This document shows, in pieces, positions 7,065-14,434 of a stretch of 64,000 bases of DNA (the stretch's first letter is position 1; each line of letters opens with the position of its first letter). Under the pieces are notes generated by a model. The model was not told where the DNA came from, did not search any database, and saw nothing but the letters and a program-made list of their open reading frames with translations. This DNA is from Alistipes sp. (lineage in GTDB: Bacteria; Bacillota; Clostridia; Oscillospirales; Ruminococcaceae), in assembly GCA_023667265.1 (NCBI GenBank), contig JAMPAJ010000001.1:905502-969501 (forward strand), in the 5' to 3' direction. Both the position numbers and the translations under genes were made by a program.

Positions 7065-8396
7065 ATGTATATGATGAGAAAAATTGATGCGTTTCTGAAA
7101 GAATGGCGAGAAGCTCCTGAGCGTAAACCTCTTATAGTAAAAGGTCCGAGACAGGTTGGAAAAACCGAATCTATCAGAAAATTTGCTTCTGCAAACTATG
7201 AAAGTATAATTGAAATAAATTTTGTTGAAGAACCCAAATACGAGATGATTGTTTCTGACGGATACAAAACGGCAGATATTATCAAGAATATTTCACTGCT
7301 TGACCCTTCAAAAAAGTTTATTGACGGAAAAACTCTTATTTTCTTTGATGAGATACAGAAATTCCCCGATATTGCAACCTCTCTGAAGTTTTTTAAACAG
7401 GACGGACGTTTTGACATAATATGCAGCGGTTCGATGCTTGGTATCAATTACAGAAAAATTGAAAGCAACAGCGTTGGATACAAAACAGACTACACCATGC
7501 GTTCTATGGATTTTGAGGAGTTTTTGTGGGCGAAAGGCTATGATAATTCGTTTACGGACAATCTGCTTGAACATATGAAGGAAATGAAAGCGTTCAATGA
7601 ACTTGAATTGAATGTAGGTCATTCCCTTTTCCTTGATTACTGCGTTCTTGGCGGTATGCCTGCGGTTGTACGTGAGTATATCATAAAGAATACCTTTGAA
7701 GGCTCTCTTGATACTCAGCGTCAGCTTATTGAGGATTATAAAGAGGATATTAGAAAATATGCTGTTGGTCTGGATCAGACAAGAATCATGAACGTATTTA
7801 ATCATATCGCACCACAGCTTGCTAAGGAGAATAAGAAGTTCCAGATATCTAAGGTAGCGTCAGGAGCAAGATTTAAGGATTATCGTGGATGCATTGAATG
7901 GTTGATTGATGCAGGTATTGTTAACGTCTGTTATTGTCTGAATTTTCCTGAGCTGCCATTGAAGGGAAACTATGTTGATGATAAATATAAATTGTATTTT
8001 ACGGATTCCGGACTGCTTGTTTCGATGCTTGATGAAGAATCTCAGGACGATCTGAGAGCTAATAAAAATCTTGGTGTGTATAAAGGTGCACTGTATGAAA
8101 ATATAGTGGGCGAGGCTCTTGTAAAGAGCGGTTATGATCTGTACTATTATAAACGTGAGGATTCAATTCTGGAGGAGGATTTTTTTGTCAGAACTGCTGA
8201 AAATCTGATTCCGGTTGAAGTCAAGGCTACAAACGGCAGATCAAAGTCCCTGCGCACTCTGATTAATTCCGATCGTTATCCTGATATAAAATACGGGATA
8301 AAATTTACCGGCGGAAATATTGGATACAGTGATGATATTTATACATTTCCTTATTTCTGTGCTTTTCTGCTGAAAAAATATTTGAATAAAAAATAA
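7065..8396 (+). CDS. AAA_14/DUF4143 family ATPase
   Basis: The 443-residue protein has a Walker A GPRQVGKT at residues 27-34, a Walker B LIFFDE at 91-96, then a DUF4143 C-terminal domain with the usual 'YFTDSGL' and 'GALYENIVGEAL' motifs and a restriction-endonuclease-like VEVKA motif near residue 385. This architecture is common in gut Firmicutes and Bacteroidetes; it is an AAA+-type ATPase with a PD-(D/E)XK-like tail and no established reaction. GAGGTGA precedes the ATG. It has its own promoter and no downstream partner before the element end. It is often carried as cargo or a defence-type gene, but that role is inference. Confidence 0.85.
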   Translation: MYMMRKIDAFLKEWREAPERKPLIVKGPRQVGKTESIRKFASANYESIIEINFVEEPKYEMIVSDGYKTADIIKNISLLDPSKKFIDGKTLIFFDEIQKFPDIATSLKFFKQDGRFDIICSGSMLGINYRKIESNSVGYKTDYTMRSMDFEEFLWAKGYDNSFTDNLLEHMKEMKAFNELELNVGHSLFLDYCVLGGMPAVVREYIIKNTFEGSLDTQRQLIEDYKEDIRKYAVGLDQTRIMNVFNHIAPQLAKENKKFQISKVASGARFKDYRGCIEWLIDAGIVNVCYCLNFPELPLKGNYVDDKYKLYFTDSGLLVSMLDEESQDDLRANKNLGVYKGALYENIVGEALVKSGYDLYYYKREDSILEEDFFVRTAENLIPVEVKATNGRSKSLRTLINSDRYPDIKYGIKFTGGNIGYSDDIYTFPYFCAFLLKKYLNKK

Positions 8397-8576
8397 TAAT
8401 TTATACTTTGGAAAAGGCAGGCTGAATCAAAAAAATTTTCTAATATCTTTCTAATAATAACTAAAATCAAACGAAATGCTACAATTCTTATGAAGTGGGA
8501 ATATTCCTCGTAATATAGAGGAAAAACAGTGTGTTTACAATCAATCGGATATGTCTGAGATCATATCTGAAACGGA
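8397..8576. other. Gene-free spacer before the tRNA remnant
   Basis: Nothing coding is seen. It contains one small hairpin (TTCCTC / GAGGAA at about 8504-8523). Integrase arm sites could be expected here. Confidence 0.4.
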
Positions 8577-8621
8577 TTGTGGTCCCGAAGATCGTGGGTT
8601 CGAATCCCATCTCCCACCCCA
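8577..8621 (+). other. 3' remnant of tRNA-His(GTG); probable attachment site
   Basis: The 45 bases run from an anticodon loop TTGTGGT (anticodon GTG, His) through a T-arm (GTGGG-TTCGAAT-CCCAT) to an acceptor strand CTCCCAC, discriminator C and encoded CCA. Upstream there is no D-arm and no matching 5' acceptor GTGGGAG in the right place, so this is not a whole tRNA. Such fragments from the anticodon loop to the CCA end are the usual identity block of integrase attachment sites. Confidence 0.75.
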
Positions 8622-8623
8622 GA

Positions 8624-8703
8624 GCGGCGAGTCGCCGCGGACGGTTCACGTGACCGCTCGCATGACTCGCTTATTTTATTGCAAATTCATGTTCATTCCG
8701 CGA
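8624..8703 (+). repeat. Interspersed repeat family A, copy 1
   Basis: A GCGGCGA-GTCGCCGC hairpin is followed by a conserved core TTCACGTGA, CTCGCTTATTTTATT and ATTCCGCGA. Related copies are at 37222-37307 and 39712-39792. It begins directly after the tRNA-His CCA end. Confidence 0.7.
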
Positions 8704-8797
8704 ACCAAATAAATCTTAGGCATAGATACAGAATAGAAATACAGGCATTTCCAAGCGATTGGAAGTGCTTTTTTCATTGTTTTCCAAGATTTTTTCT

Positions 8798-8871
8798 AAG
8801 GCAACACCGCACAAAGCACGTCTGACGACTTTGCAAGCATCTGACGCACGATCTTTGTGTGGTATTGCCTT
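8798..8871. repeat. Interspersed repeat family B (MITE-like), copy 1
   Basis: A 74-bp unit bounded by 19-bp inverted repeats AAGGCAACACCGCACAAAG and CTTTGTGTGGTATTGCCTT (17 of 19 paired). Further copies are at 39887-40063 and 59471-59523. It has no coding capacity and looks like a non-autonomous mobile element. Confidence 0.7.
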
Positions 8872-8984
8872 GAGATAAGCGCCGGGATGGTGAACTTGAG
8901 TATCTGAGAAGTCGTCTGCTGCATTTTCTTTCCGGCTAATCGCATACATCCGGAAATATATAATGGAATGCTTCGATTATGTAG

Positions 8985-9004
8985 GGACACGGCGTGCCGT
9001 GTCC
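8985..9004 (-). terminator. Hairpin downstream of spoVAE
   Basis: A 9-bp perfect stem GGACACGGC / GCCGTGTCC with a 2-base centre lies 29 bases past the spoVAE stop. There is no T-run, so terminator function is only probable. Confidence 0.4.
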
Positions 9005-9033
9005 GTCGAGTCTTACAAGCGTAGACTCTCCGT

Positions 9034-9393
9034 CTATTTCTCCTTCGGCTTAAAAACAATAGCCGAGCCAAGTCCTGCAAAAAGCGCAGCGGTTATTCCG
9101 GCAGCGGAAGCGGTGAGACCTCCGGTGAAAATTCCCACAAAGCCGTCCTTGTCCACTGCTTTCCGGACACCGTCAGCTAAAAGATGTCCGAATCCGGTCA
9201 GGGGAACGCTTGCGCCCGAGCCTGCCGCGTCGACCAGCGGCTTGTAAAGTCCCAGAGCCGACAGAATTACGCCGCAGACCACAAATCCTGTGAGAATACG
9301 AGCCGGAGTGAGCTTTGTATAATCAATGAGAAGCTGTCCGACGGCACAGATCGCACCGCCTACGCAAAAAGCTTTCAGTAAATCAATAAACAT
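9034..9393 (-). CDS. spoVAE: Stage V sporulation protein AE
   Basis: The 119-residue membrane protein has the SpoVAE/AEb pattern: FCVGGAICAVGQLLIDYTKLTPARILTG-like N-terminus followed by three or four hydrophobic helices and a short charged C-terminus. In spore formers it is part of the SpoVA channel that moves dipicolinic acid across the inner spore membrane during sporulation and germination. The start follows a GGAGG site; a longer upstream frame is only the antisense side of spoVAD. It begins eight bases after the spoVAD stop, so the two are one operon. Expected to be sigma-G dependent. Confidence 0.95.
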   Translation of the reverse strand: MFIDLLKAFCVGGAICAVGQLLIDYTKLTPARILTGFVVCGVILSALGLYKPLVDAAGSGASVPLTGFGHLLADGVRKAVDKDGFVGIFTGGLTASAAGITAALFAGLGSAIVFKPKEK

Positions 9394-9401
9394 ATATCCT
9401 C

Positions 9402-10409
9402 CTATTCTGATCTCAGGTGAACCAGATGCGAGATCGTCGGTATAGTTTCGCCCTGCTGAACGGTCATTGTCGACATAAGCGCGCCTGTTGCGGCAAAGAG
9501 AACGTTTTTCACTTCTCCGCGGCTGAGCATGGGCAGAAAATATCCGCAGAGAACCGACGCGCTGCATCCGCAGCCGGAACCGCCGCAGTGCGTATCCTGA
9601 GCCTCGTTGTCGAAGATCATCGCTCCGCAGTCGCGGTGCTGAGACGAAATATCAATGTCCTGCTTCAACAGAAATTCTGTCAGCAGCTTACTTCCCAGCG
9701 TGCCCAGGTCGCCGGTAATAATGAAGTCATAGTCTGCCGGATCTGTCTCCGTAGCCGTAAGATACCGCCGTATAGTTTCCGCTGCCGCCGGAGCCATTGC
9801 GCTGCCCATGTCGGTTATGTCGTTTACGCCCATGTCCGTTATCTTTCCCACGCAGCCGCCTGCAACAGTCACAGAGCCCTTGTCCGAGACTATGACAGCT
9901 CCCGAGGCGGTACACGTCCACTGCGCCGTCGGGGTGCGCTGTCCGCCATAGGAAAGGGGCGTCCGGAACTGACGTTCAGCCGTGGAAAAATGCGAAGACG
10001 TAACGGCGGCGGAGCACATGGCTGCGCCGGAATCAACTAAAAGCGAGGCGGTAAGCAGCCCCTCTGCCATTGTTGAGCAAGCTCCGTACAGTCCGAGAAA
10101 CGGTATCTCAAGCTCCCGGAGACCGTAGGATGAGCAGGTACACTGGTTTATCAGATCGCCAGCGCAGACCACGTCGACCTCTTCCTTTGTCAATTCAGCC
10201 TTGCGCAAGGCAAGACTGACGGCTTCCTGCTGGAAACGGCTTTCCGCCTGTTCCCAGGTCTTGCAGCCGAAGTGGGCGTCCTTGACGACCTGGTCGAAGC
10301 AGAAGCCAAGAGGTCCTTGCCCCTCTTTGTCGCCGACGAGGGCTGCAAAGGAGCGAATCTTCGGCGGAGAATCAAAGTGAAAAACTCCTCGTGAAACATA
10401 TTTCGGCAT
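9402..10409 (-). CDS. spoVAD: Stage V sporulation protein AD
   Basis: The 335-residue protein has the thiolase-like fold of SpoVAD: FxSPPxI start, GDLINQ, GLYGACSTMAEGL, SSHFSTAERQFRTPLSYGGQ and the GGSGCGCSASVLCGY segment near the C-terminus. SpoVAD binds dipicolinic acid and is the soluble part of the SpoVA complex at the spore inner membrane. The ATG with GAGGT upstream was chosen over a longer frame. No spoVAC is found upstream, where an unrelated regulator gene lies; in Bacillus the order is AC-AD-AEb. On the minus strand a TGTATA sequence at 10466-10471 could be the -35 of a sigma-G promoter. Confidence 0.95.
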   Translation of the reverse strand: MPKYVSRGVFHFDSPPKIRSFAALVGDKEGQGPLGFCFDQVVKDAHFGCKTWEQAESRFQQEAVSLALRKAELTKEEVDVVCAGDLINQCTCSSYGLRELEIPFLGLYGACSTMAEGLLTASLLVDSGAAMCSAAVTSSHFSTAERQFRTPLSYGGQRTPTAQWTCTASGAVIVSDKGSVTVAGGCVGKITDMGVNDITDMGSAMAPAAAETIRRYLTATETDPADYDFIITGDLGTLGSKLLTEFLLKQDIDISSQHRDCGAMIFDNEAQDTHCGGSGCGCSASVLCGYFLPMLSRGEVKNVLFAATGALMSTMTVQQGETIPTISHLVHLRSE

Positions 10410-10465
10410 AATATTACCTCTTTTCAAAGATTTCTTTTCACTATTGTCTCCGTGGAATTGAAAAA

Positions 10466-10471
10466 TATACA
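10466..10471 (-). promoter_or_regulatory. Candidate sigma-G -35 element of spoVAD
   Basis: On the minus strand TGTATA is followed about 18 bases later by an ACAATAG sequence, loosely like the forespore sigma-G pattern. Evidence is weak and rests partly on the known sigma-G dependence of spoVA. Confidence 0.25.
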
Positions 10472-10597
10472 AAAATATTGATTGAAAATTATCCTTGCGT
10501 GGGCTGCATTTTTGCAGTTTATATGTTATAAGCGGGCAGCACCCGCTGGCGAGTTCGCGTTGTAAATATTTTAAATTGAAATTTATTTCCGCGTGGG

Positions 10598-10626
10598 TTG
10601 CAATTTTGCTGAATGTATGTTATAAT
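10598..10626 (+). promoter_or_regulatory. Orphan sigma-A promoter
   Basis: TTGCAA-17-TATAAT in an extended context (ATGTTATAAT). A second similar site, CTGCAT-17-TATAAG, is at 10504-10532. Both point right, but the only gene there is on the other strand. The block resembles the promoters upstream of recG and the Gls24-like gene. Confidence 0.45.
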
Positions 10627-10660
10627 TAATATGGATTTTTATGATTGCGGGATGCGCCTT

Positions 10661-10702
10661 GAATTAAAAAAGAGGGAACGCCCTGCAAGAGAGGGCGTTC
10701 CC
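10661..10702 (-). terminator. Rho-independent terminator of the XRE gene
   Basis: An 11-bp perfect stem GGGAACGCCCT / AGGGCGTTCCC with loop GCAAGAG (10674-10702) is followed on the minus strand by CTTTTTT. The same hairpin occurs inside the 37-kb repeat element (37191-37219), with a varied copy at 37372-37400. Confidence 0.8.
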
Positions 10703-10729
10703 TTATAAAGCATATATAGATCCGGAAAA

Positions 10730-11458
10730 TCAATATCCCCTGTCATTCTCCGTGTCGTGATATTTCTCACGAGTCCTGGCGATGCTCTCTTCGCTCCGCT
10801 TGATGAGGTTCAGCAGCGACGAGGAATACTGCGCGTAATCCTTTTGCAGAGTTGATGTGGTTATGTACAGGGTATCAAAATTGTTCACGCAGTCGTTGCC
10901 GTCAAGGGCGATACCGGATGACGCAGCCTTTATGTCAGCCTCGCTCATAGAGATAATGGCATTGGAGCTGTCGTTGGCGATAACCTTCGGGATACGGAAA
11001 AGCTTCTGGTCATTATGGGGGTTGGCGTTGTAGACGATGCGGAAGAGCTTGTACACCGACAGCATCAGGTAGGAGGAGACCTCTTTTATAAGGGTGATGC
11101 TTCCTGCCTTCTGCGCAAGGCTGAAAAGCAGACTGATGGAGTTGTTGATGATACGGCGGTTGAAGTTTATTATCTCCGGCGAGGGCATTTTCAGATTGTT
11201 GTTGCCGTCGTCGTCCGGGATGTCCTCGATAGTGATGACCTTGCCCTCCGGTTCGGGAGTTCTTCCCAGGAGATAATCGCAGGAGACGTTATAATAGTCG
11301 GCGATCTTCACGAGAAAATTAAGTCCGCACTCACGTATGCCTTTTTCGTAGTGGGAGAGCAGAGCCTGGGATATTCCGAGGTCTGCGGCAGCCTGTTTCT
11401 GGCTTATGTGGCGTTCTTTTCTCTGGAGAGTTATAATGCGGGCAAAATCTGAATTCAT
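10730..11458 (-). CDS. XRE-family regulator with C-terminal extension
   Basis: Residues ~8-66 form a Cro/C1-type helix-turn-helix (ISQKQAAADLGISQALLSHYEKG ending in CDYLLG). The remaining ~175 residues are helical and unrecognised, perhaps a ligand-binding or dimerisation domain. AGGAGG precedes the ATG. The gene ends in a strong terminator, is monocistronic, and is divergent from the histidine phosphatase gene; AT-rich repeats in the shared region are possible operators. Regulon unknown. Confidence 0.85.
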   Translation of the reverse strand: MNSDFARIITLQRKERHISQKQAAADLGISQALLSHYEKGIRECGLNFLVKIADYYNVSCDYLLGRTPEPEGKVITIEDIPDDDGNNNLKMPSPEIINFNRRIINNSISLLFSLAQKAGSITLIKEVSSYLMLSVYKLFRIVYNANPHNDQKLFRIPKVIANDSSNAIISMSEADIKAASSGIALDGNDCVNNFDTLYITTSTLQKDYAQYSSSLLNLIKRSEESIARTREKYHDTENDRGY

Positions 11459-11522
11459 GGTGTGCCTCCTGTATAATTTATCAATTTAGATACATATAGT
11501 ATAATTTATTGCTATTAATATT

Positions 11523-11541
11523 ATAATACAAAATGTATAAT
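11523..11541. promoter_or_regulatory. Candidate operator between XRE gene and phosphatase gene
   Basis: Imperfect palindrome ATAATACA-AAA-TGTATAAT (one mismatch). Nearby GTATAATTTAT is repeated at about 11471 and 11500. The position in a divergent intergenic region suggests binding by the XRE protein. Confidence 0.35.
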
Positions 11542-11569
11542 ATGTAAATAGTGAAGATTCTACAAAGTT

Positions 11570-11598
11570 TTGACGTTTTTCGACATGACATTTATTGC
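11570..11598 (+). promoter_or_regulatory. Possible promoter of the phosphatase-luxS-M23 gene group
   Basis: TTGACG and TATTGC with 17-base spacing, 35 bases before the start. The -10 box is poor. Confidence 0.35.
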
Positions 11599-11633
11599 TT
11601 TTACACATTTTCGCCTGAAAGGAGACTGGCTGA

Positions 11634-12269
11634 ATGAAAGGTTACAGAATAAGCGTAATAAGACATGGTCTTACCGAGGCTAACGACATGGGAATTTATA
11701 TCGGCAAGACCGATCTGCCCCTTTCTGCAAAGGGGGCGGCGGAGCTTGCGGAGAAGGCTGACGAGCTGGAATATCCCCGTGTCCACCGGGTATATACCTC
11801 GCCGCTGCTGCGATGCCGCGAGACTGCGGATATTCTCTTTCCCGACACGGAAATTGTCGCTGCCGAGGGGATGCGCGAGCTCGATTTCGGCGAATTTGAA
11901 GGAAAAAGCGTCGATGAGCTGATAAACCGCGAGGACTATAAAAAGTGGCTTGGCGGCGGACGTGACGCAAGACCTCCGAAGGGCGAGAGCCTTGAGGAAA
12001 TGACGGCGAGAACATTTTCCGCCCTCCACGGTATAATTACCGATATGATGGAGAATGGGCTGACCCGGTGCGCTCTCGTTACTCACGGCGGTATCATCTC
12101 GAATCTGATGACAGGCTTTGGTCTGCCGAAATACGATCCACAGTATCTGTCGGCTAAGGCGGGCGAGGGCTTCGATATCCTCGTCACAGCACAGATGTGG
12201 CTTACCTCCCAGGCTTTTGAGATACTGGGACGATGCCCGTATGAAAGAGAAATTGCCGATTCTGAATAA
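11634..12269 (+). CDS. Histidine phosphatase family protein
   Basis: The 211-residue protein has the RHG motif at residues 10-12 (His11 would be phosphorylated), a second catalytic His at about 151 (LVTHGG), and a RELDFGEFEG motif at about 81-90, all typical of phosphoglycerate mutase-like phosphatases of the CobC/GpmB type. The substrate cannot be told from sequence; there is no cobalamin gene nearby. AAAGGAG precedes the ATG. It starts a plus-strand series that continues into the membrane protein, the fused pseudouridine synthase-LuxS and the M23 hydrolase. Confidence 0.9.
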   Translation: MKGYRISVIRHGLTEANDMGIYIGKTDLPLSAKGAAELAEKADELEYPRVHRVYTSPLLRCRETADILFPDTEIVAAEGMRELDFGEFEGKSVDELINREDYKKWLGGGRDARPPKGESLEEMTARTFSALHGIITDMMENGLTRCALVTHGGIISNLMTGFGLPKYDPQYLSAKAGEGFDILVTAQMWLTSQAFEILGRCPYEREIADSE

Positions 12270-12323
12270 TACAGGAAAAAAATCACATAATAGTCCAGGC
12301 AAATCCGAAAGGAGTCTGGGCTG

Positions 12324-13202
12324 ATGAAAATAGTTGAGCTGATAAGATATTCCCGGTGTACGGTAAGGGGCAAGCGGAGCAGGATACTCCTGAGCTGCCT
12401 TTTTCCGCTGTCAGTGGAGCTTTTCTTCCTGACGGCAGAGGCAGCGGTGTACAGCTTTCTGCTTTATTTCGGAGGGATAAGACCGGTGGATCTGTTCACC
12501 GGAAAAAGCGGCGTGCAGCTTATATTTGCGGCGGTGTTTGCGGTACTGCGGCTGATCGTCATGCCGCCGCTCTGGTGCGGAGCTGTGATTCGCGTCACAG
12601 AGCTTATCCGCGGCAGCGGCAGGCGGACTCCCATGAGCGATATGCTGCTCAGCGGCAGATTCCTGCGGCGGAGCATCGGCTCGGGAATTTTCTCCCGGCT
12701 CATAAGCTCGGCTGTTCTGATACCAACCGTTCTGCTCGGGAAAACGGCAGTTGCCCTGATAATTCACGGCGGAGACGACAAGCAGCTTTTTGCCGCGGTG
12801 AACAGTGCGGTACTGTGCCTCGTTTTCGCATGGATATGGCTGAATCTGAGGATATCGCTGAGGGCTGTTCCCTTTATTCTTGCATACGTACCGGAGCTCG
12901 GGGGATTTTCCTCGGCGCTGTATAGTCTGCGCTGTATGTCCGGGCGGCGGAGGCTTATTTTCAAGCTCATAGGTATCTATTTTCTGCCGCTTATCACCGT
13001 GCTCCCGGCGATATATTTCATTCCAGAGGCGGCGGCGTCCCTGTCCCTGGGAATGTGGCAGTGCATCAACGAATATGAGGAGGGAAAGCGTGGGAAAGCT
13101 GGCGTTTACAGTGGAAGCGGAAAATCCGGTACAGTTGGGAAAATATCTCCGTGGAAAATGCGGAGTCTCCGCAGGGCTGCTTCGGCGGACGAAAAGCCGT
13201 GA
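12324..13202 (+). CDS. Unrecognised membrane protein
   Basis: The product of up to 292 residues has five or six hydrophobic segments between about 20 and 245, separated by Arg-rich loops, and no known domain. GAAAGGAG lies upstream of the ATG. Its last ~38 residues are encoded in a 113-base overlap with the next gene and read as low-complexity Gly/Ser/Arg, unlike the rest, so the C-terminus may be a consequence of a lost stop near 13090. Probably co-transcribed with its neighbours. Confidence 0.75.
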   Translation: MKIVELIRYSRCTVRGKRSRILLSCLFPLSVELFFLTAEAAVYSFLLYFGGIRPVDLFTGKSGVQLIFAAVFAVLRLIVMPPLWCGAVIRVTELIRGSGRRTPMSDMLLSGRFLRRSIGSGIFSRLISSAVLIPTVLLGKTAVALIIHGGDDKQLFAAVNSAVLCLVFAWIWLNLRISLRAVPFILAYVPELGGFSSALYSLRCMSGRRRLIFKLIGIYFLPLITVLPAIYFIPEAAASLSLGMWQCINEYEEGKRGKAGVYSGSGKSGTVGKISPWKMRSLRRAASADEKP

Positions 13203-14418
13203 GCTGGGTATAACCTGCAACGGCAGAGCCGCTCGGACTGTGGATATCGTGGAAAACGGCGATGAGATAATTCTGGACTGCGGCGGAGAGATAAGCGATA
13301 TACAGCCAAATCAACGGCTTCACGCCGACATAGTCTTTGAGAACGGCAGCTTTGTGGTATTCAATAAGCCTTCCGGGATGCCTGTTCATCCCTCCGCCAA
13401 GCACCGCGGCGACACCCTGGGCAATCTCTTCGCGCATCTGTACCCCGAACTGGTTTTCCGCCCGGTGAACCGCCTCGACAAGGACACCTCCGGGCTGTGC
13501 GTAGTAGCGAAGGATCCCTATGCCGCAAGCCGTCTCGGGGCTGAGTGCTGTAAGACATATTATGCGGCAGTCCAGGGGCTTACAGAGAGGTCCGGGACGA
13601 TCAGCGCTCCTATAGCCCGGCAGCAGGAGAGCGTTATCCTCCGCTGTGTCCGGGAGGACGGCAGATCGGCGGTGACCCACTATGAGCAGATAGCGCGGAC
13701 GGAGAAATATTCCCTGCTGAAAATAAAGCTGGAGACCGGGCGCACACATCAGATACGCGTTCATTTCAGCTATCTCGGGCATCCTCTTGCCGGAGACGAC
13801 CTTTACGGCGGTTCGCTGGAGGATATCGGCAGACAGGCGCTCCACTGCGGAGAAATGATCCTGACCGACCCGGGCTCTGGAGAAAAAATAACGGTAAATG
13901 CACCTCTTCCGGAGGATATAGAGAAACTTTTTAAAGGAGACGTAAATATGAAAAAAATAGCAAGCTTTCAGGTCGACCACACAAAATTCGGCGTTGGAAT
14001 GTACATATCCCGTGTGGACGGCGATGTTGTGACCTACGATGTGCGCATGGTGAAGCCGAACGGCGGAGAGTATATCTCGAATCCGTCTCTTCACACTATC
14101 GAGCATCTTTTCGCCACCTACGCCCGGAACAGCAGCTTTTCCGACAGCATAGTCTATGTCGGACCTATGGGCTGCCGCACAGGCTTTTACCTGCTTACAC
14201 GGGATAATATGAGCGGAGAGGACGCGATCGGGCTTGTCCGGGACGCATACAGATTTATCGCCGATTTCCAGGGCGAAATTCCCGGCTGTACCGTTGAGGA
14301 GTGCGGAAATTATCTGGAGCATGACCTGGAATCTGCGAAAAAGGACGTTCTTCCGCTGCTGAACAAGCTGGAGAATTACACGGCAGAGATGCTGGATTAC
14401 GGGTTTGTAAATAATTAA
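13090..14418 (+). CDS. Fusion of RluA/RluD-family pseudouridine synthase and LuxS
   Basis: One uninterrupted frame of 442 residues joins two enzymes. Residues 1-~280 are a pseudouridine synthase of the RluA/RluD group: an S4-like N-terminus, FNKPSGMPVHP at about 91-101, RLDKDTSG at 128-135 with catalytic Asp130, and GRTHQIRVHFSYLGHPLAGDDLYGG late in the domain. Residues 287-442 are a complete LuxS. The GTG start is chosen because AGGAGG lies six bases upstream; an ATG five codons earlier overlaps that site. Between the domains the sequence KLFKGDVNMKK carries an internal ribosome binding site, so LuxS may also be made alone. The first domain would modify uridines in rRNA or tRNA; the second cleaves S-ribosylhomocysteine. 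Such a fusion is unusual. Confidence 0.85.
   Translation: MGKLAFTVEAENPVQLGKYLRGKCGVSAGLLRRTKSRELGITCNGRAARTVDIVENGDEIILDCGGEISDIQPNQRLHADIVFENGSFVVFNKPSGMPVHPSAKHRGDTLGNLFAHLYPELVFRPVNRLDKDTSGLCVVAKDPYAASRLGAECCKTYYAAVQGLTERSGTISAPIARQQESVILRCVREDGRSAVTHYEQIARTEKYSLLKIKLETGRTHQIRVHFSYLGHPLAGDDLYGGSLEDIGRQALHCGEMILTDPGSGEKITVNAPLPEDIEKLFKGDVNMKKIASFQVDHTKFGVGMYISRVDGDVVTYDVRMVKPNGGEYISNPSLHTIEHLFATYARNSSFSDSIVYVGPMGCRTGFYLLTRDNMSGEDAIGLVRDAYRFIADFQGEIPGCTVEECGNYLEHDLESAKKDVLPLLNKLENYTAEMLDYGFVNN
13948..14418 (+). CDS. luxS: S-ribosylhomocysteine lyase, internal start within the fusion
   Basis: An ATG at codon 287 of the fusion is preceded by AAAGGAGA at a proper distance and would give a 156-residue LuxS of normal length. 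The metal ligands HTIEH (His49, His53, with Glu52) and Cys119 (EECGNYLEHD) and the catalytic Cys76 (GPMGCRTGF) are all present. LuxS cleaves S-ribosylhomocysteine to homocysteine and DPD, the autoinducer-2 precursor, in the activated methyl cycle. No pfs/mtnN gene is adjacent. Whether this independent product exists as well as the fused one is unknown. Confidence 0.75.
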   Translation: MKKIASFQVDHTKFGVGMYISRVDGDVVTYDVRMVKPNGGEYISNPSLHTIEHLFATYARNSSFSDSIVYVGPMGCRTGFYLLTRDNMSGEDAIGLVRDAYRFIADFQGEIPGCTVEECGNYLEHDLESAKKDVLPLLNKLENYTAEMLDYGFVNN

Positions 14419-14434
14419 CAAGAGGTGTATCGGA

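Larger units (their letters stand above)
1..8621. mobile_element. Right part of a putative integrated element (left end outside window)
   Basis: The stretch carries a tyrosine integrase, an XRE regulator and an AAA/DUF4143 ATPase and ends exactly at the CCA end of a tRNA-His 3' remnant. Tyrosine-integrase elements that target the 3' end of a tRNA leave a complete tRNA at one end and a 3' fragment at the other, so the intact tRNA-His should lie to the left of the window. The genes are visibly more AT-rich than the core genes after position 9000. The element boundaries are inferred; no second copy of the tRNA fragment is seen inside the window. Confidence 0.5.

Noticed and set aside
8498-8576. 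Full tRNA gene upstream of the His anticodon loop
   Set aside because: A GTGGGA sequence occurs near 8496, but no D-arm or anticodon stem can be formed in the right spacing.
8577-8825. Plus-strand frame beginning in the tRNA-His remnant
   Set aside because: The first residues are the translated anticodon and T-arm of the tRNA (typical WSRRSWVRIPSPTP shadow); no ribosome binding site.
13930-13950. Sequencing frameshift as the cause of the LuxS fusion
   Set aside because: Both domains are in the same frame up to the junction, with no shift visible; only a lost stop could explain it. It cannot be fully excluded without other reads.
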